A stretch of DNA of 64,000 nucleotides from Robbsia sp. KACC 23696 (GTDB lineage Bacteria; Pseudomonadota; Gammaproteobacteria; Burkholderiales; Burkholderiaceae), in the NCBI RefSeq assembly GCF_039852015.1, contig NZ_CP156628.1, forward strand, positions 62,001 to 126,000. The letters run 5' to 3'. Positions 17,430-26,348 of the stretch are shown here, in pieces. The position numbers were made by a program, and so were the translations under genes. A model generated the notes under the pieces. That model saw only the letters and a list, made by a program, of their open reading frames with translations. It searched no databases and was not told where the DNA came from. How positions within the stretch are numbered: the first letter of the stretch is position 1; each line of letters begins with the position of its first letter.

Positions 17430-17460
17430 TAAAAAAACCGCCGCGATGGGCGGCGGTTAA
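17430..17460 (-). terminator. Rho-independent terminator of the chemoreceptor gene
   Basis: On the minus strand AACCGCCGC pairs with GCGGCGGTT around a short loop, followed by a run of T. It lies 39 bases downstream of the chemoreceptor stop. The remaining sequence from 17182 to 17498 shows nothing else. Confidence 0.85.
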
Positions 17461-17498
17461 ACGGGGGAATGCTTATGCGCTCAGGCGAATGACGTCGA

Positions 17499-19247
17499 TT
17501 AGAACGTCGACCATTGCTCCTGGCTGACCCGCGCCATTGCAGGTGCACCGGCGGGACTGGGGAAGCGCGTCGGCGTCGATGCCGGCCGCGCACGCGGTGC
17601 GCCGCGGGCGGGCTTGCGCGGACGTGCCGGCGGCTCGCGATGCGTGCCGCCGTCATGCGTACCAACGGCGTCCATCGAACGTTGACCCGCTTCGACGATA
17701 AAGAACGCGACCGCATCGGTCAGTTCACGGCCCTGCTGTTTGAGGGACTCCGACGCCGCGGCCGCTTCTTCGACCAAGGCTGCGTTCTGTTGCGTGACCT
17801 GATCCATGACCGAGACCGCTTCATTGACCTGTTCGATGCCACGTCCCTGCTCGCCGGACGCGGCGGCGATGTCGGCCATCAGCACGCTGACGCGGCCGAT
17901 CGCCTGTTGCACTTCATGCATCGTGCCGCCGGCTTCGCCCACCAGGGACGAGCCCTGCTGGACCTGCACGACCGAGGTCGAGATCAGTTCCTTGATTTCC
18001 TTCGCCGCCGACGCCGAACGCTGCGCGAGATTCCGCACTTCGCCGGCCACCACGGCAAAGCCGCGTCCCTCTTCGCCGGCGCGCGCCGCTTCCACGGCCG
18101 CATTGAGCGCCAGGATGTTCGTCTGGAACGCGATGCCTTCAATCATGCCGGTGATATCGGCGATTTTGGCGGAGCTGCGCTCGATGTCCTGCATCGTCTG
18201 GACCATCCGATCGACGAGATCGCCGCCCTTGGTGGCGATTTCCGATGCCGTGCTGGCAAGCGACGTTGCTTGCTGGGCGTTTTCCGCGTTTTGTTGGACC
18301 ACGTGCGTCAGCTGATCCATGCTTGCGGCCGTTTCCTCGAGCGAGGCCGCCTGTTCTTCGGTCCGCACGCTCAAGTCGTGATTGCCGGCGGCGATTTCGC
18401 GCGTCGCCGTGCCGATCGAGTTGGCGCTGTTGCGGACCCGGCCCACGGTGTCGCGCAGATGATCGTTCATCTCTCCCAAGGCGCGCAGGAGCACACCGGT
18501 TTCATCGGTCGAGGTGGCAACGATCGTCGTTGTCAGATCGCCAGCGGCAACCGTTTGAGCAACGCGTACCGCACGATCGATCGGTCGGGTGATAGAGCGC
18601 GTGATAAACCAGCAGGCCAGCGTGGCCAGCGCGATGGCTGCCAGGGACAAGGCGATCTGCAGATTACGCTGAATGACGAACTGCGCCTCGTATTCGGCGA
18701 CACGCTCACGTTGGACTTCGCGAGTATAGGTCGCATAGGCATCGGTGGCACCGACCAGGGCAGCCAGCAGCGGCCGGCACTCGTCGTCGAGCATCGTGAC
18801 GGCTTCCTCGTGCTTGCCGGCGACGGCGAGACCGACGATCTTCAACGCGACCGGACTATATAGCGCTTCGATGCGATTCATCTCAGCGACCAAGGCCTTA
18901 GCTTTATCACTGGTGTCATTGGCTTTGGTGACCATGTCATCCAGTTGCTTCAAGCGCGCCATGACATCGCCCTGCGCTTGCTCGGCGGCTGCGCGTTCGA
19001 GCGATACGTCATCCTGCTTCGTGACCAGCACGAGATTGCGTGCGGCGATCGCGCGGCGATCCACCGCCGTGCGGAACTGGCTCGCGACGTCGGCGCGGGC
19101 ATTGACGCCGTCGACGAATCCCGAGAAGCCGTCCGTCGCCCATCCAAGCGCGCGCAAGGACATCGTGGATACGATCATCACAAGCAAGGCCATCACGCCG
19201 AATCCGGCGATCAGCTTGTTTTTTATCGACATGTTGGCAAGTGTCAT
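17499..19247 (-). CDS. Methyl-accepting chemotaxis protein with four-helix-bundle sensor and C-terminal tether
   Basis: About 582 residues. I start at the ATG at 19247 because GAGAAG lies close upstream; the frame extends to 19298. The layout is a short cytoplasmic N-terminus, TM1 ([18 protein letters not shown]), a periplasmic four-helix-bundle ligand domain (about 34-190), TM2 ([15 protein letters not shown]), a HAMP domain, and the signalling domain. The signalling domain carries the invariant tip [20 protein letters not shown] and flanking methylation helices with paired Glu/Gln sites. A Pro/Arg/Ala-rich linker leads to the final residues EQWSTF, resembling the NWETF-type CheR/CheB tether. 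The ligand is unknown. It is followed by its own terminator and is likely monocistronic. Confidence 0.95.
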   Translation of the reverse strand: MTLANMSIKNKLIAGFGVMALLVMIVSTMSLRALGWATDGFSGFVDGVNARADVASQFRTAVDRRAIAARNLVLVTKQDDVSLERAAAEQAQGDVMARLKQLDDMVTKANDTSDKAKALVAEMNRIEALYSPVALKIVGLAVAGKHEEAVTMLDDECRPLLAALVGATDAYATYTREVQRERVAEYEAQFVIQRNLQIALSLAAIALATLACWFITRSITRPIDRAVRVAQTVAAGDLTTTIVATSTDETGVLLRALGEMNDHLRDTVGRVRNSANSIGTATREIAAGNHDLSVRTEEQAASLEETAASMDQLTHVVQQNAENAQQATSLASTASEIATKGGDLVDRMVQTMQDIERSSAKIADITGMIEGIAFQTNILALNAAVEAARAGEEGRGFAVVAGEVRNLAQRSASAAKEIKELISTSVVQVQQGSSLVGEAGGTMHEVQQAIGRVSVLMADIAAASGEQGRGIEQVNEAVSVMDQVTQQNAALVEEAAAASESLKQQGRELTDAVAFFIVEAGQRSMDAVGTHDGGTHREPPARPRKPARGAPRARPASTPTRFPSPAGAPAMARVSQEQWSTF

Positions 19248-19614
19248 TGCGCTTCTCGGTGAAAAATCGGCCGTAAATCGCTGCCAGGTGCTGCTCAAAA
19301 TGTGCGTGAGAGCAGTGATCCGATTGCAGCGTTAATGCGTAGAAGGTAGGCAAGCGGTTTTTTGCGCAATGCAGGAATAATCGCCCGACTATCTTAAGAA
19401 ATACAAAACTGGCTGACCGAAGTAGCGCAAAGTGCTCTAAGGCAAAGCTTCTTGCCAAGACATCGTTCTGACTTCCCAATAACGACGCCGCGCCCTTCTG
19501 CCGGTTGCAACGTGATTAACGACGCAATACGTGGCGAATGAAGGGTAAGCGGCAAATAAAATGCGGGATTAGTAGATTACTTCGCTTTATTCAAACGCGT
19601 GTTTATAAAATCAT
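19248..19614. other. Upstream region of the chemoreceptor, with a short direct repeat
   Basis: There is no gene. Near the right end two copies of ATTCAAACG(C/A)GTGTTT lie about 24 bases apart (around 19590 and 19614), the second overlapping the 3' end of the acetyltransferase gene. I looked for a flagellar sigma-28 promoter in front of the chemoreceptor and found no good match. Confidence 0.45.
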
Positions 19615-20163
19615 TCAAACGAGTGTTTTAGAAAACCATACAAATTGCAGATTTTCCACGCGCGGAAGGCCGAATCGCGGCTGTCCGTAAGGAAAAGGCT
19701 CGGTCTCACCGGTGGCGCGATAACCGCGCCGCAGATAAAAGGCGATTAGTTCTTCGCGGCTATGCACGACGCATAGCCGCATCGTGGCCGCCCCCCATGT
19801 CTCGTGTGCATGCCGCTCGGCCTGTTCCAGCAGCCGCTTGCCCAGGCCGCGGGCCTGGCAGTCGGGGGATACGGCGAAGGCGCCGAAATAGGCGGCCGTG
19901 CCATTGGCGTTCCGCGCGGTGTTGCAGGTGCCCACTAGCCGCAGTCCTTCCGGCGTTTGCTCGAACGCAAGCAGGACGACGCTATCCGGATTGGTGATCG
20001 TGGATAACACCTCTGCGGCATCGGTGCGTTGACCATCGAGAAGATCCGACTCCGTCGTCCATCCCCGTTTTCCGGACTCGCCGCGATAGGCCGATTGCAT
20101 CAGCGCGACGACGGCGTCGGTGTCGGCGCGCTCGGCGAGACGAAACACCCATTCCTGGTTCAT
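19615..20163 (-). CDS. GNAT family N-acetyltransferase
   Basis: 182 residues with an excellent ribosome binding site (AAAAGGAGAGG). It begins NQEWVFRLAERADTDAVVAL and has the GNAT core: beta-strand plus ALLAFEQ, then AYFGAFAVSPDCQARGLGKR with the acetyl-CoA pyrophosphate loop (Q/R-x-x-G-x-G/A form QARGLGKRLL). The C-terminal motif is FYLRRGYRATGETEPFPYG. This last block and ESDLLDGQRTDAAEV near residue 45 resemble a subgroup of uncharacterised acetyltransferases acting on small amines or amino acids. The substrate cannot be predicted. It is divergent from the catalase gene. Confidence 0.88.
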   Translation of the reverse strand: MNQEWVFRLAERADTDAVVALMQSAYRGESGKRGWTTESDLLDGQRTDAAEVLSTITNPDSVVLLAFEQTPEGLRLVGTCNTARNANGTAAYFGAFAVSPDCQARGLGKRLLEQAERHAHETWGAATMRLCVVHSREELIAFYLRRGYRATGETEPFPYGQPRFGLPRVENLQFVWFSKTLV

Positions 20164-20514
20164 TGCCTACCTCTCCTTTTTGTGTAATGCGCAAATTGTA
20201 CGCGCAGGGTGCATAACGTTGCCACCTGACGCGCGGCTTGGAGCATAAGGGCCCCGGTCAGTGGTCTCAAAATGGCGGTGTCGCCGGCGTGCCAGGAGCC
20301 GCTTCCCTGAGGTGTCCGCGGAAGCGTCGGTAAGACCGCACCAGATAGAAGTGCGGTGTGACCGGGCGTCAGCCTTTCCAGCCGATCAAGCGGTCTCATT
20401 GGTGGCTGGAGCAATGGTTTATGGCTATCAAACTCATTAGTACTTCATATTAGGTTTTACGCTGCCGGCTCCGGTAGGGTGCAGGCATTCACACTTGTCA
20501 AGAGGAACGATAAA
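20164..20514. other. Divergent promoter region of the acetyltransferase and catalase genes
   Basis: 350 bases. A seven-base hairpin ACCGCAC / GTGCGGT lies near 20337-20360. The AT-rich stretch around 20420-20460 is the likely catalase promoter region. No OxyR-type site could be assigned by eye. Frames here lack family signals. Confidence 0.4.
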
Positions 20515-22128
20515 ATGAATGCATCCCCCGCACTGAGACGCTTTGTGGCTGCAGCGATATCGATATCGCTTATCGGCGCGGCTCAGGCCGACTCCCTGCC
20601 GAGATCGGCATCCGCGCCGGCCCGCCTTACCCGCGACAACGGGGCGCCGGTAGGAGAGAACCGCCATTCCCAGACGGCCGGTCCCGATGGCCCCGTTTTA
20701 TTGCAGGATGCGAACCTGATTCAAAAGCTGCAACGCTTCGACCGGGAGCGCATTCCAGAACGCGTGGTGCATGCGCGTGGTACCGGTGCGCATGGAGTGT
20801 TCGTGGCCACGCGCGATATCTCGGCGCTTACCCGCGCGTCGGTGTTCACGCCGGGGCGGGAAACACCGGTGTTCGTGCGCTTCTCGGCGGTGATTCATAG
20901 CAAGGACTCGCCTGAATATCTTCGCGATCCGCGCGGTTTCGCGACGAAGTTCTACACCCGCGAGGGCAATTGGGATCTGGTCGGCAATAATCTGCCGATC
21001 TTCTTTATCCGCGATGCGATGCAGTTTCCCGACATGGTGCATTCCTTGAAGCCGGCACCCGATACAAATGTGCAGGATCCGAACCGGTATTTCGATTTCT
21101 TTGCGCGGCATCCTGAGTCGACGCATATGCTGACGCAGCTATATAGCGATGCCGGGACGCCCGCATCGTACGGCGCGATGGACGGTGACAGCGTCCATGC
21201 CTATAAATTCGTGAACGCAGCGGGTGAAACGCGGTACGTGAAATTCCACTGGAAGAGCATGCAGCGCGCGTCTCCGTTGTCCGCGTCTGCGGCGCGCGCG
21301 AAGGATTTCAATTACCTCACGCTCGATCTGCTGGCGAATATCGACGCGCGTCGCTTCCCGCAGTGGCAGCTGCAGATTCAGACGCTGCAGTCGGCGGACT
21401 TTGCCGCGCTCGACTTCGACCCCCTCGATGCGACGAAAATCTGGCCCGCCCGCATTGCGCCGTATCTAACGGTGGGCGTCATGACGCTGAACCGAAATCC
21501 GGACAATGTCTTCAACGAAACCGAGCAGGCCGCGTTTGCACCGTCCAATCTGGTGCCAGGAATTGAACCGTCCGAGGATCGCCTGTTGCAGGGCCGGCTG
21601 TTTTCTTATGCCGATACGCAGTTGCATCGGGTAGGCACGAATGCCTTGCAATTGCCGATCAATCGGCCCGTCGCGCCGGTGGCAGATTACAATATCGATG
21701 GTGCGATGAACAGCGGCGGAAACAGCGGTGCAGGCGGTACGGCCCTGTCGGCCGCGCGTCCTGAGTCGATGGCGCCGATGCCATCGCATCGCGTCAATTA
21801 CGAAGGCGCCGCGGCGCCGGTGACGCGCGCCGATACGCAATATCGTTTGCATCCGTCGCCGCTGCGCGGCACCAGCCAACAAGTGGGAATCGAGAAAACC
21901 GCTGACTTTCAGCAAGCAGGCGACTTCTATCGTGCGCTGAGTCGCGCCGAAAAAACCGCGCTCATCGATAATTTAATCGGCGATCTCGGGCAAGTGCGCA
22001 GTATGAAGACCAAACAGACCATGGTCGCGTACTTCACTCAAGCCGACGCGGCATTCGGCGCGAGGCTGTCGAAGCGGCTCGGCTTGACCCAAGCGCGTTT
22101 CGACGAGACGCCAACGCGCGCCCGCTAG
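20515..22128 (+). CDS. Exported monofunctional heme catalase
   Basis: 537 residues starting at the ATG at 20515 behind AGAGGAACGATAAA. A Sec signal peptide (RRFVAAAISISLIGAAQA, cleavage before DS) sends it to the periplasm, like KatB-type enzymes. The catalase fold is clear. The distal His lies in ERVVHARGTGAHGVF, the distal Asn is in NNLPIFFIRDAMQFPD, and the FSRFSAV-type strand reads FVRFSAVIHSKDSPEYLRDP. The proximal heme Tyr is in GRLFSYADTQLHR. The size fits the small-subunit clade (about 480-500 residues in the mature form). It converts hydrogen peroxide to water and oxygen. A Gly/Ser-rich stretch around residue 410 is typical of the C-terminal wrapping region. Confidence 0.95.
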   Translation: MNASPALRRFVAAAISISLIGAAQADSLPRSASAPARLTRDNGAPVGENRHSQTAGPDGPVLLQDANLIQKLQRFDRERIPERVVHARGTGAHGVFVATRDISALTRASVFTPGRETPVFVRFSAVIHSKDSPEYLRDPRGFATKFYTREGNWDLVGNNLPIFFIRDAMQFPDMVHSLKPAPDTNVQDPNRYFDFFARHPESTHMLTQLYSDAGTPASYGAMDGDSVHAYKFVNAAGETRYVKFHWKSMQRASPLSASAARAKDFNYLTLDLLANIDARRFPQWQLQIQTLQSADFAALDFDPLDATKIWPARIAPYLTVGVMTLNRNPDNVFNETEQAAFAPSNLVPGIEPSEDRLLQGRLFSYADTQLHRVGTNALQLPINRPVAPVADYNIDGAMNSGGNSGAGGTALSAARPESMAPMPSHRVNYEGAAAPVTRADTQYRLHPSPLRGTSQQVGIEKTADFQQAGDFYRALSRAEKTALIDNLIGDLGQVRSMKTKQTMVAYFTQADAAFGARLSKRLGLTQARFDETPTRAR

Positions 22129-22197
22129 GGTGATCGTGGGGCGCTTGGCTGGTAACATGACAACCGTTACCGTTCCCTCCGCCGCCCCTTGGACCCC

Positions 22198-23595
22198 ATG
22201 CCGAAGTCTGATACGTCCGATCCCACCGCGACGCCCGATCTTTTCGATACCGCTGTTCAGCACGACGCGGACATGTCCCTGCCGCCCGCCGCGACTGATG
22301 CGATGCGCGTCTCGGCCGCTTCCCCTGCGGCGTCGGTAGAGGTTCGGGCCGACGTCGGGCGCGGCTTACGGCTGCTGCACACGGCGGACTGGCAGATCGG
22401 CAAGCCGTACAACAGCTTTCCGGCCGAAGACGCGGTCATGCTGGCGGAAGCGCGTTTCCAAGTGGTCGAACGCATCGCGCAGCAGGCACAGGCAGCGCGC
22501 GTCGACGCGGTGCTGGTAGCAGGGGATGTGTTCGACGCGCAAGGGTTGAGCGATCGCACGATCCATCGTCTGTTTCATAGCCTGGCCGCCTTCACCGGGC
22601 CTTGGTTTCTATTGCCGGGCAATCACGATGCCGCATTGACGGAGTCGATCTGGTCGCGCGCGCAACGGCTGGGCTGCGTGCCGGATAACGTCCATCTCTG
22701 TCTGGCGCCGCGTGTCCATCGGGTCGACGCGCTGCGTCTGGCGATCCTGCCGGCGCCATTGACGCAACGGCACACCCATCACGATTTGACCGAATGGTTC
22801 GCGCAAGCCGATACGCCATCCGGATGGTGGCGCATCGGCCTCGCGCACGGGAGTGTCCAGGGCATCCTGGCCGACGATATCGATTCGAGCAATCCGATCG
22901 CGCCGAACCGCGCCGATCAGGCGGATCTGGATTATCTGGCTTTGGGTGACTGGCACGGTACGCGCCGCATCGATGCGCGGACCTGGTACAGCGGGACACC
23001 GGAGACCGACCGGTTCCGTGCCAACGAGTCCGGCCAGGTGCTATTGCTGACCTGGCCAGCATCGACATCGACGATCGACGGTGCCGCGCAGAACCCCGAC
23101 GGCACCGACCGCACCGACCGCACCGAGCGACGCCCGCCGCCGACGGTCGAAGTGTTGAGCACCACCCACTATCGCTGGCGAACCGTTGCAGCGACGCTTC
23201 ACGTCGATAGCGACCTGGAAAAGCTGCAAGAGGACATCGCCACACTGCAGACGCAGGATGTCGTGCAATACAAGGTGGAGGGCGTGGCCGATCTCGCCGG
23301 ACAACGGCGTCTGCAACAGGCGCTCGATCGGGCGCAAGGGCGAGCGCGGAGTGTCAGCGCGGACATGCGCGGGCTGCGCCTGCAACCGACCCCCGACGAT
23401 ATCGCTGCCCTGCGTGCCGACGGTTATCTCGGCGAGGTGATCGCCACGCTGCAGGACGCGCAGCAGGATAGCGACCCGCAACAGGCCGAATGCGCGCACG
23501 ATGCCTTGATCCTGCTCGCAGCCCTGCTGCAGCCCGACCCGAGCGCCGAAAGCGGCACCGATACACGCACCGGCGCAACCGGGAAAGCACAGTGA
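22198..23595 (+). CDS. SbcD/YhaO-like metallophosphoesterase (DNA repair exonuclease subunit)
   Basis: About 465 residues; I use the ATG at 22198, but the first 55 residues are not conserved-looking and the start could be later. The calcineurin-like nuclease motifs are in order: LLHTADWQIG, LVAGDVFDAQG, LLPGNHD, GLAHGSVQG and ALGDWHGTRR. Two metal ions at these sites would cleave phosphodiester bonds. The gene is translationally coupled to the ATPase gene (TGATG at 23593-23597), so the pair acts as a Mre11/Rad50-like complex that processes DNA ends or hairpins. The C-terminal 150 residues likely form the capping and ATPase-docking region. Confidence 0.9.
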   Translation: MPKSDTSDPTATPDLFDTAVQHDADMSLPPAATDAMRVSAASPAASVEVRADVGRGLRLLHTADWQIGKPYNSFPAEDAVMLAEARFQVVERIAQQAQAARVDAVLVAGDVFDAQGLSDRTIHRLFHSLAAFTGPWFLLPGNHDAALTESIWSRAQRLGCVPDNVHLCLAPRVHRVDALRLAILPAPLTQRHTHHDLTEWFAQADTPSGWWRIGLAHGSVQGILADDIDSSNPIAPNRADQADLDYLALGDWHGTRRIDARTWYSGTPETDRFRANESGQVLLLTWPASTSTIDGAAQNPDGTDRTDRTERRPPPTVEVLSTTHYRWRTVAATLHVDSDLEKLQEDIATLQTQDVVQYKVEGVADLAGQRRLQQALDRAQGRARSVSADMRGLRLQPTPDDIAALRADGYLGEVIATLQDAQQDSDPQQAECAHDALILLAALLQPDPSAESGTDTRTGATGKAQ

Positions 23596-26348
23596 TGAAA
23601 CTGCAACGCATCCGTATCGAGCAGGTCCGACAGTTCCGGCGCGCGCTGGAGTTGCGCGACCTGGACAGTGGCATCAATCTGTTCAGCGGCCCGAACGAGG
23701 CGGGTAAGAGCACCGTCGTGGCCGCCATCCGTGCTGCTTTTCTAGAGCGTCATCGATCGAACGGCGTCGAGGATCTGCGGCCGTGGGGCGATAGCGCGGC
23801 CGCGCCGGAGATCGATATCGATTTCACGTTGGATGGGCGCCGCTATGCGCTCTCCAAGCGCTTCCTGCAACGGAAGCGCTGCACGCTGAGCATCGGTGCC
23901 GCCGACGACGTCCCGGGCGGCGGCCGCACGGCGTCGATCGAAACGTTGGATGGCGCGGCGGCGGAGGACCGGCTTGCCGAGCTGCTCGGCTTCCATTACG
24001 CATCGCGTGGCGCGAGTGACGCGCCGCAATGGGGCGTTCCCGGCCTGCTGTGGATACAGCAAGGCAGCGGGCAGGTCTTCCGCGATGCCATCACGTACGC
24101 GACCGATCATCTTCGAGGCGTGTTGCACGACAGTCTGGACGCGCTGTCGAGCACGGGCGCCGATGCGATAACCGCACAGGTCGAGGCCGCGCGCAATGCG
24201 CTGCTCACGCCTGCGACCGGTGCGCCGCGCGGCGCCTTTGCGGAGGCGAATGCGCAGTATCAGACGCGGGCGGAGCAACGCGACGTACTGTCGCGGCAGA
24301 TCCTGCAGTATCGGCAGCAAGTGGACGAATTAAGTGCCTTGCGGCGTGCCCATGCGGAAGACAGCGCCGTGCAGCCGTGGCGCGCCTTGCGAACGCAGCA
24401 GCGCGACGCCGAGCGGGCATTGGCCGAGATCGATGCGCTGACACAGACGTTGCAGGACGCACAGCGGCAGTGGCGACAATGCGATGCGCAGATTGCGCTA
24501 TTGCGAGGTCAGCGCGAGGCGTTCGATGCGCAGCAGACAGCGTTCGAGGCACGGCGTGTGGCGGAAGCCGCGGCGACGCAAAAGCGCGCTGACGCCGATG
24601 CCGCGTTGGCACAAAGCGCGGCGCGTCGCGAGCAGGCCGAGGCCGCGATGGAGCAGGCGAGTCGCGATGGCGTCTTGCTGCAACACCGCGTGCGGCGGGC
24701 GCAATGGCGTCGGCAATTGAACGATGCGCTCGCACTGGCGGAGAAAGCGTCGCGTCAGTTGGCCGATGCCGAGGCAGCGCAGGCGCGCGTGCGCGATCGA
24801 CAGGCGGCGTTGGCGGCACTGACGCTCGATGACAAGGTGTTGGCAGCGTTGGAGAAACAGCACGATGCGTTGCGAGACCTCCGCGTCAGGCGCGAGGTGG
24901 CTGCCACGCGGGTGCGTTTTGCCTTGCATCCGGGCGCGTCGCTGCAACTGGGCGATACGACGCTCCAGGGCGACGGCGAGCGCCTTTTGCTCGAACAGAT
25001 GACGATCGATATCCCCACGGTCGGGCGTCTCGACATCGTGCCGGGTGGCACCGATCTGGCGGCCTTGGGCCGTGACGAGGCCGCTTTGCGCGCCGAGCAC
25101 GACGCGCTGCTGGCAACCCATGATCTGGCCGATCTGGACGCCGCACGGCAACGCCGCGACGCGGCGCGCATCGCGCAGGCGGACCTCCAGGCCGCAACGG
25201 CGTCGCTTGATGCGCTGGCGCCGAAAGGCGTGGAGGCCCTGCGTGACACGTATCAGACCGCACGCGATCTGGCTGCACGCCTTCAGACGCCGCCCGCCGG
25301 GACGACAGGCAGCCCGGATACCGACGCGCCTGTCGAGGCGGCGGTGGACGATGCGGAACTGGAACGCGCCGCCGCCGCGCAGGGACAGGCGCGGCAGCAG
25401 CTGGATCGCGCGACGCAACAATGGCATGACGCGCGACTGCAGGCGGCACAGGCGCATGCCGCCTTGGACACCGCGCAGCGTGAACGGGAGCGTGCGCAGG
25501 TCGCCTTGGACGCGCCGGACCGCGAAGCTCGCGTGGCGGCGATAGCGCGACAGTTGACCGATACTTTGGCGCAAGCGCAGACCTTGCAGGACAGCATCGC
25601 ACGGCAGGAGCAAGCGATTGCGCAAGCACGGCCCGATATTCTGCGGCAGGATATCGCGCGTTTTGCACGAAGCGCGGAGCAACACGAACAACAGCACGAT
25701 GCGCGAGGCAAGGCGCTGTTGAAGTTGGAGGTCTCCCTGGAAGCGGCCGGCGCGCAAGGTCTCGACGAACAGGCGGCGGACGTGGCGCGCGCTTTCGGTG
25801 AGGCAGCGCGGCGGCGCGACGATCTCCAGCGTCGCGCCGCCGCGCTCGACTATCTGCTCACGCTATTGCGAGACAAGCAGAAGGCGCTGACCCAGCGCTT
25901 GCAGGCGCCATTGCAACGACACCTGCAGCACTATCTGTCCTTGCTGTTTCCCGGCGCCGCGTTGACGCTCGATGCGAAGATGCAGCCGATGACGCTGGTT
26001 CGCGAACGATACGATGGCACGGGCCCATCGCGCAGCGACGGCGATGGCGATGTCGGCGGCGGGGGCCGGGTGGAACGGGACGAGCGCGCCGATGTCGACG
26101 CGTTGAGCTTCGGCGCACGCGAGCAGCTGGGCATTCTGACGCGTCTCGCCTACGCCGACCTGTTGCGGGAGGCGGGACGTCCGACCTTGTTGATGCTCGA
26201 CGATGCGCTCGTGCACAGCGACGAGGCGCGCCTCGCGCAGATGAAACGCGCGTTGTTCGATGCCGGCACACGGCATCAGATCCTGCTTTTTACCTGTCAT
26301 CCGGAACGCTGGCGCGATCTCGGCGTTACGCCTCGGACGCTGGGATAA
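23595..26348 (+). CDS. SbcC/YhaN-like SMC-type ATPase, partner of the SbcD-like nuclease
   Basis: 917 residues from the ATG at 23595. The N-terminus has a RecF/Rad50-type start (QVRQFRRALELRDLDSGINL) and Walker A GPNEAGKST at about residue 30. Roughly 600 residues of charged, Ala- and Gln-rich coiled coil follow in two arms. The C-terminal lobe has the ABC signature-like LSFGAREQLGILTRLAYADL, Walker B TLLMLDDALVHSDEARL and a final His switch region ILLFTCHPER. No Cys-x-x-Cys zinc hook is present at the coiled-coil apex, unlike E. coli SbcC and Rad50, so dimerisation there must differ, as in YhaN-type proteins. Its 3' end overlaps the convergent GGDEF gene by 23 bases. Confidence 0.9.
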   Translation: MKLQRIRIEQVRQFRRALELRDLDSGINLFSGPNEAGKSTVVAAIRAAFLERHRSNGVEDLRPWGDSAAAPEIDIDFTLDGRRYALSKRFLQRKRCTLSIGAADDVPGGGRTASIETLDGAAAEDRLAELLGFHYASRGASDAPQWGVPGLLWIQQGSGQVFRDAITYATDHLRGVLHDSLDALSSTGADAITAQVEAARNALLTPATGAPRGAFAEANAQYQTRAEQRDVLSRQILQYRQQVDELSALRRAHAEDSAVQPWRALRTQQRDAERALAEIDALTQTLQDAQRQWRQCDAQIALLRGQREAFDAQQTAFEARRVAEAAATQKRADADAALAQSAARREQAEAAMEQASRDGVLLQHRVRRAQWRRQLNDALALAEKASRQLADAEAAQARVRDRQAALAALTLDDKVLAALEKQHDALRDLRVRREVAATRVRFALHPGASLQLGDTTLQGDGERLLLEQMTIDIPTVGRLDIVPGGTDLAALGRDEAALRAEHDALLATHDLADLDAARQRRDAARIAQADLQAATASLDALAPKGVEALRDTYQTARDLAARLQTPPAGTTGSPDTDAPVEAAVDDAELERAAAAQGQARQQLDRATQQWHDARLQAAQAHAALDTAQRERERAQVALDAPDREARVAAIARQLTDTLAQAQTLQDSIARQEQAIAQARPDILRQDIARFARSAEQHEQQHDARGKALLKLEVSLEAAGAQGLDEQAADVARAFGEAARRRDDLQRRAAALDYLLTLLRDKQKALTQRLQAPLQRHLQHYLSLLFPGAALTLDAKMQPMTLVRERYDGTGPSRSDGDGDVGGGGRVERDERADVDALSFGAREQLGILTRLAYADLLREAGRPTLLMLDDALVHSDEARLAQMKRALFDAGTRHQILLFTCHPERWRDLGVTPRTLG

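Noticed and set aside
20160-20414. A small frame upstream of the acetyltransferase gene on the minus strand
   Set aside because: No ribosome binding site and low complexity; it lies in the divergent promoter region of two clear genes.
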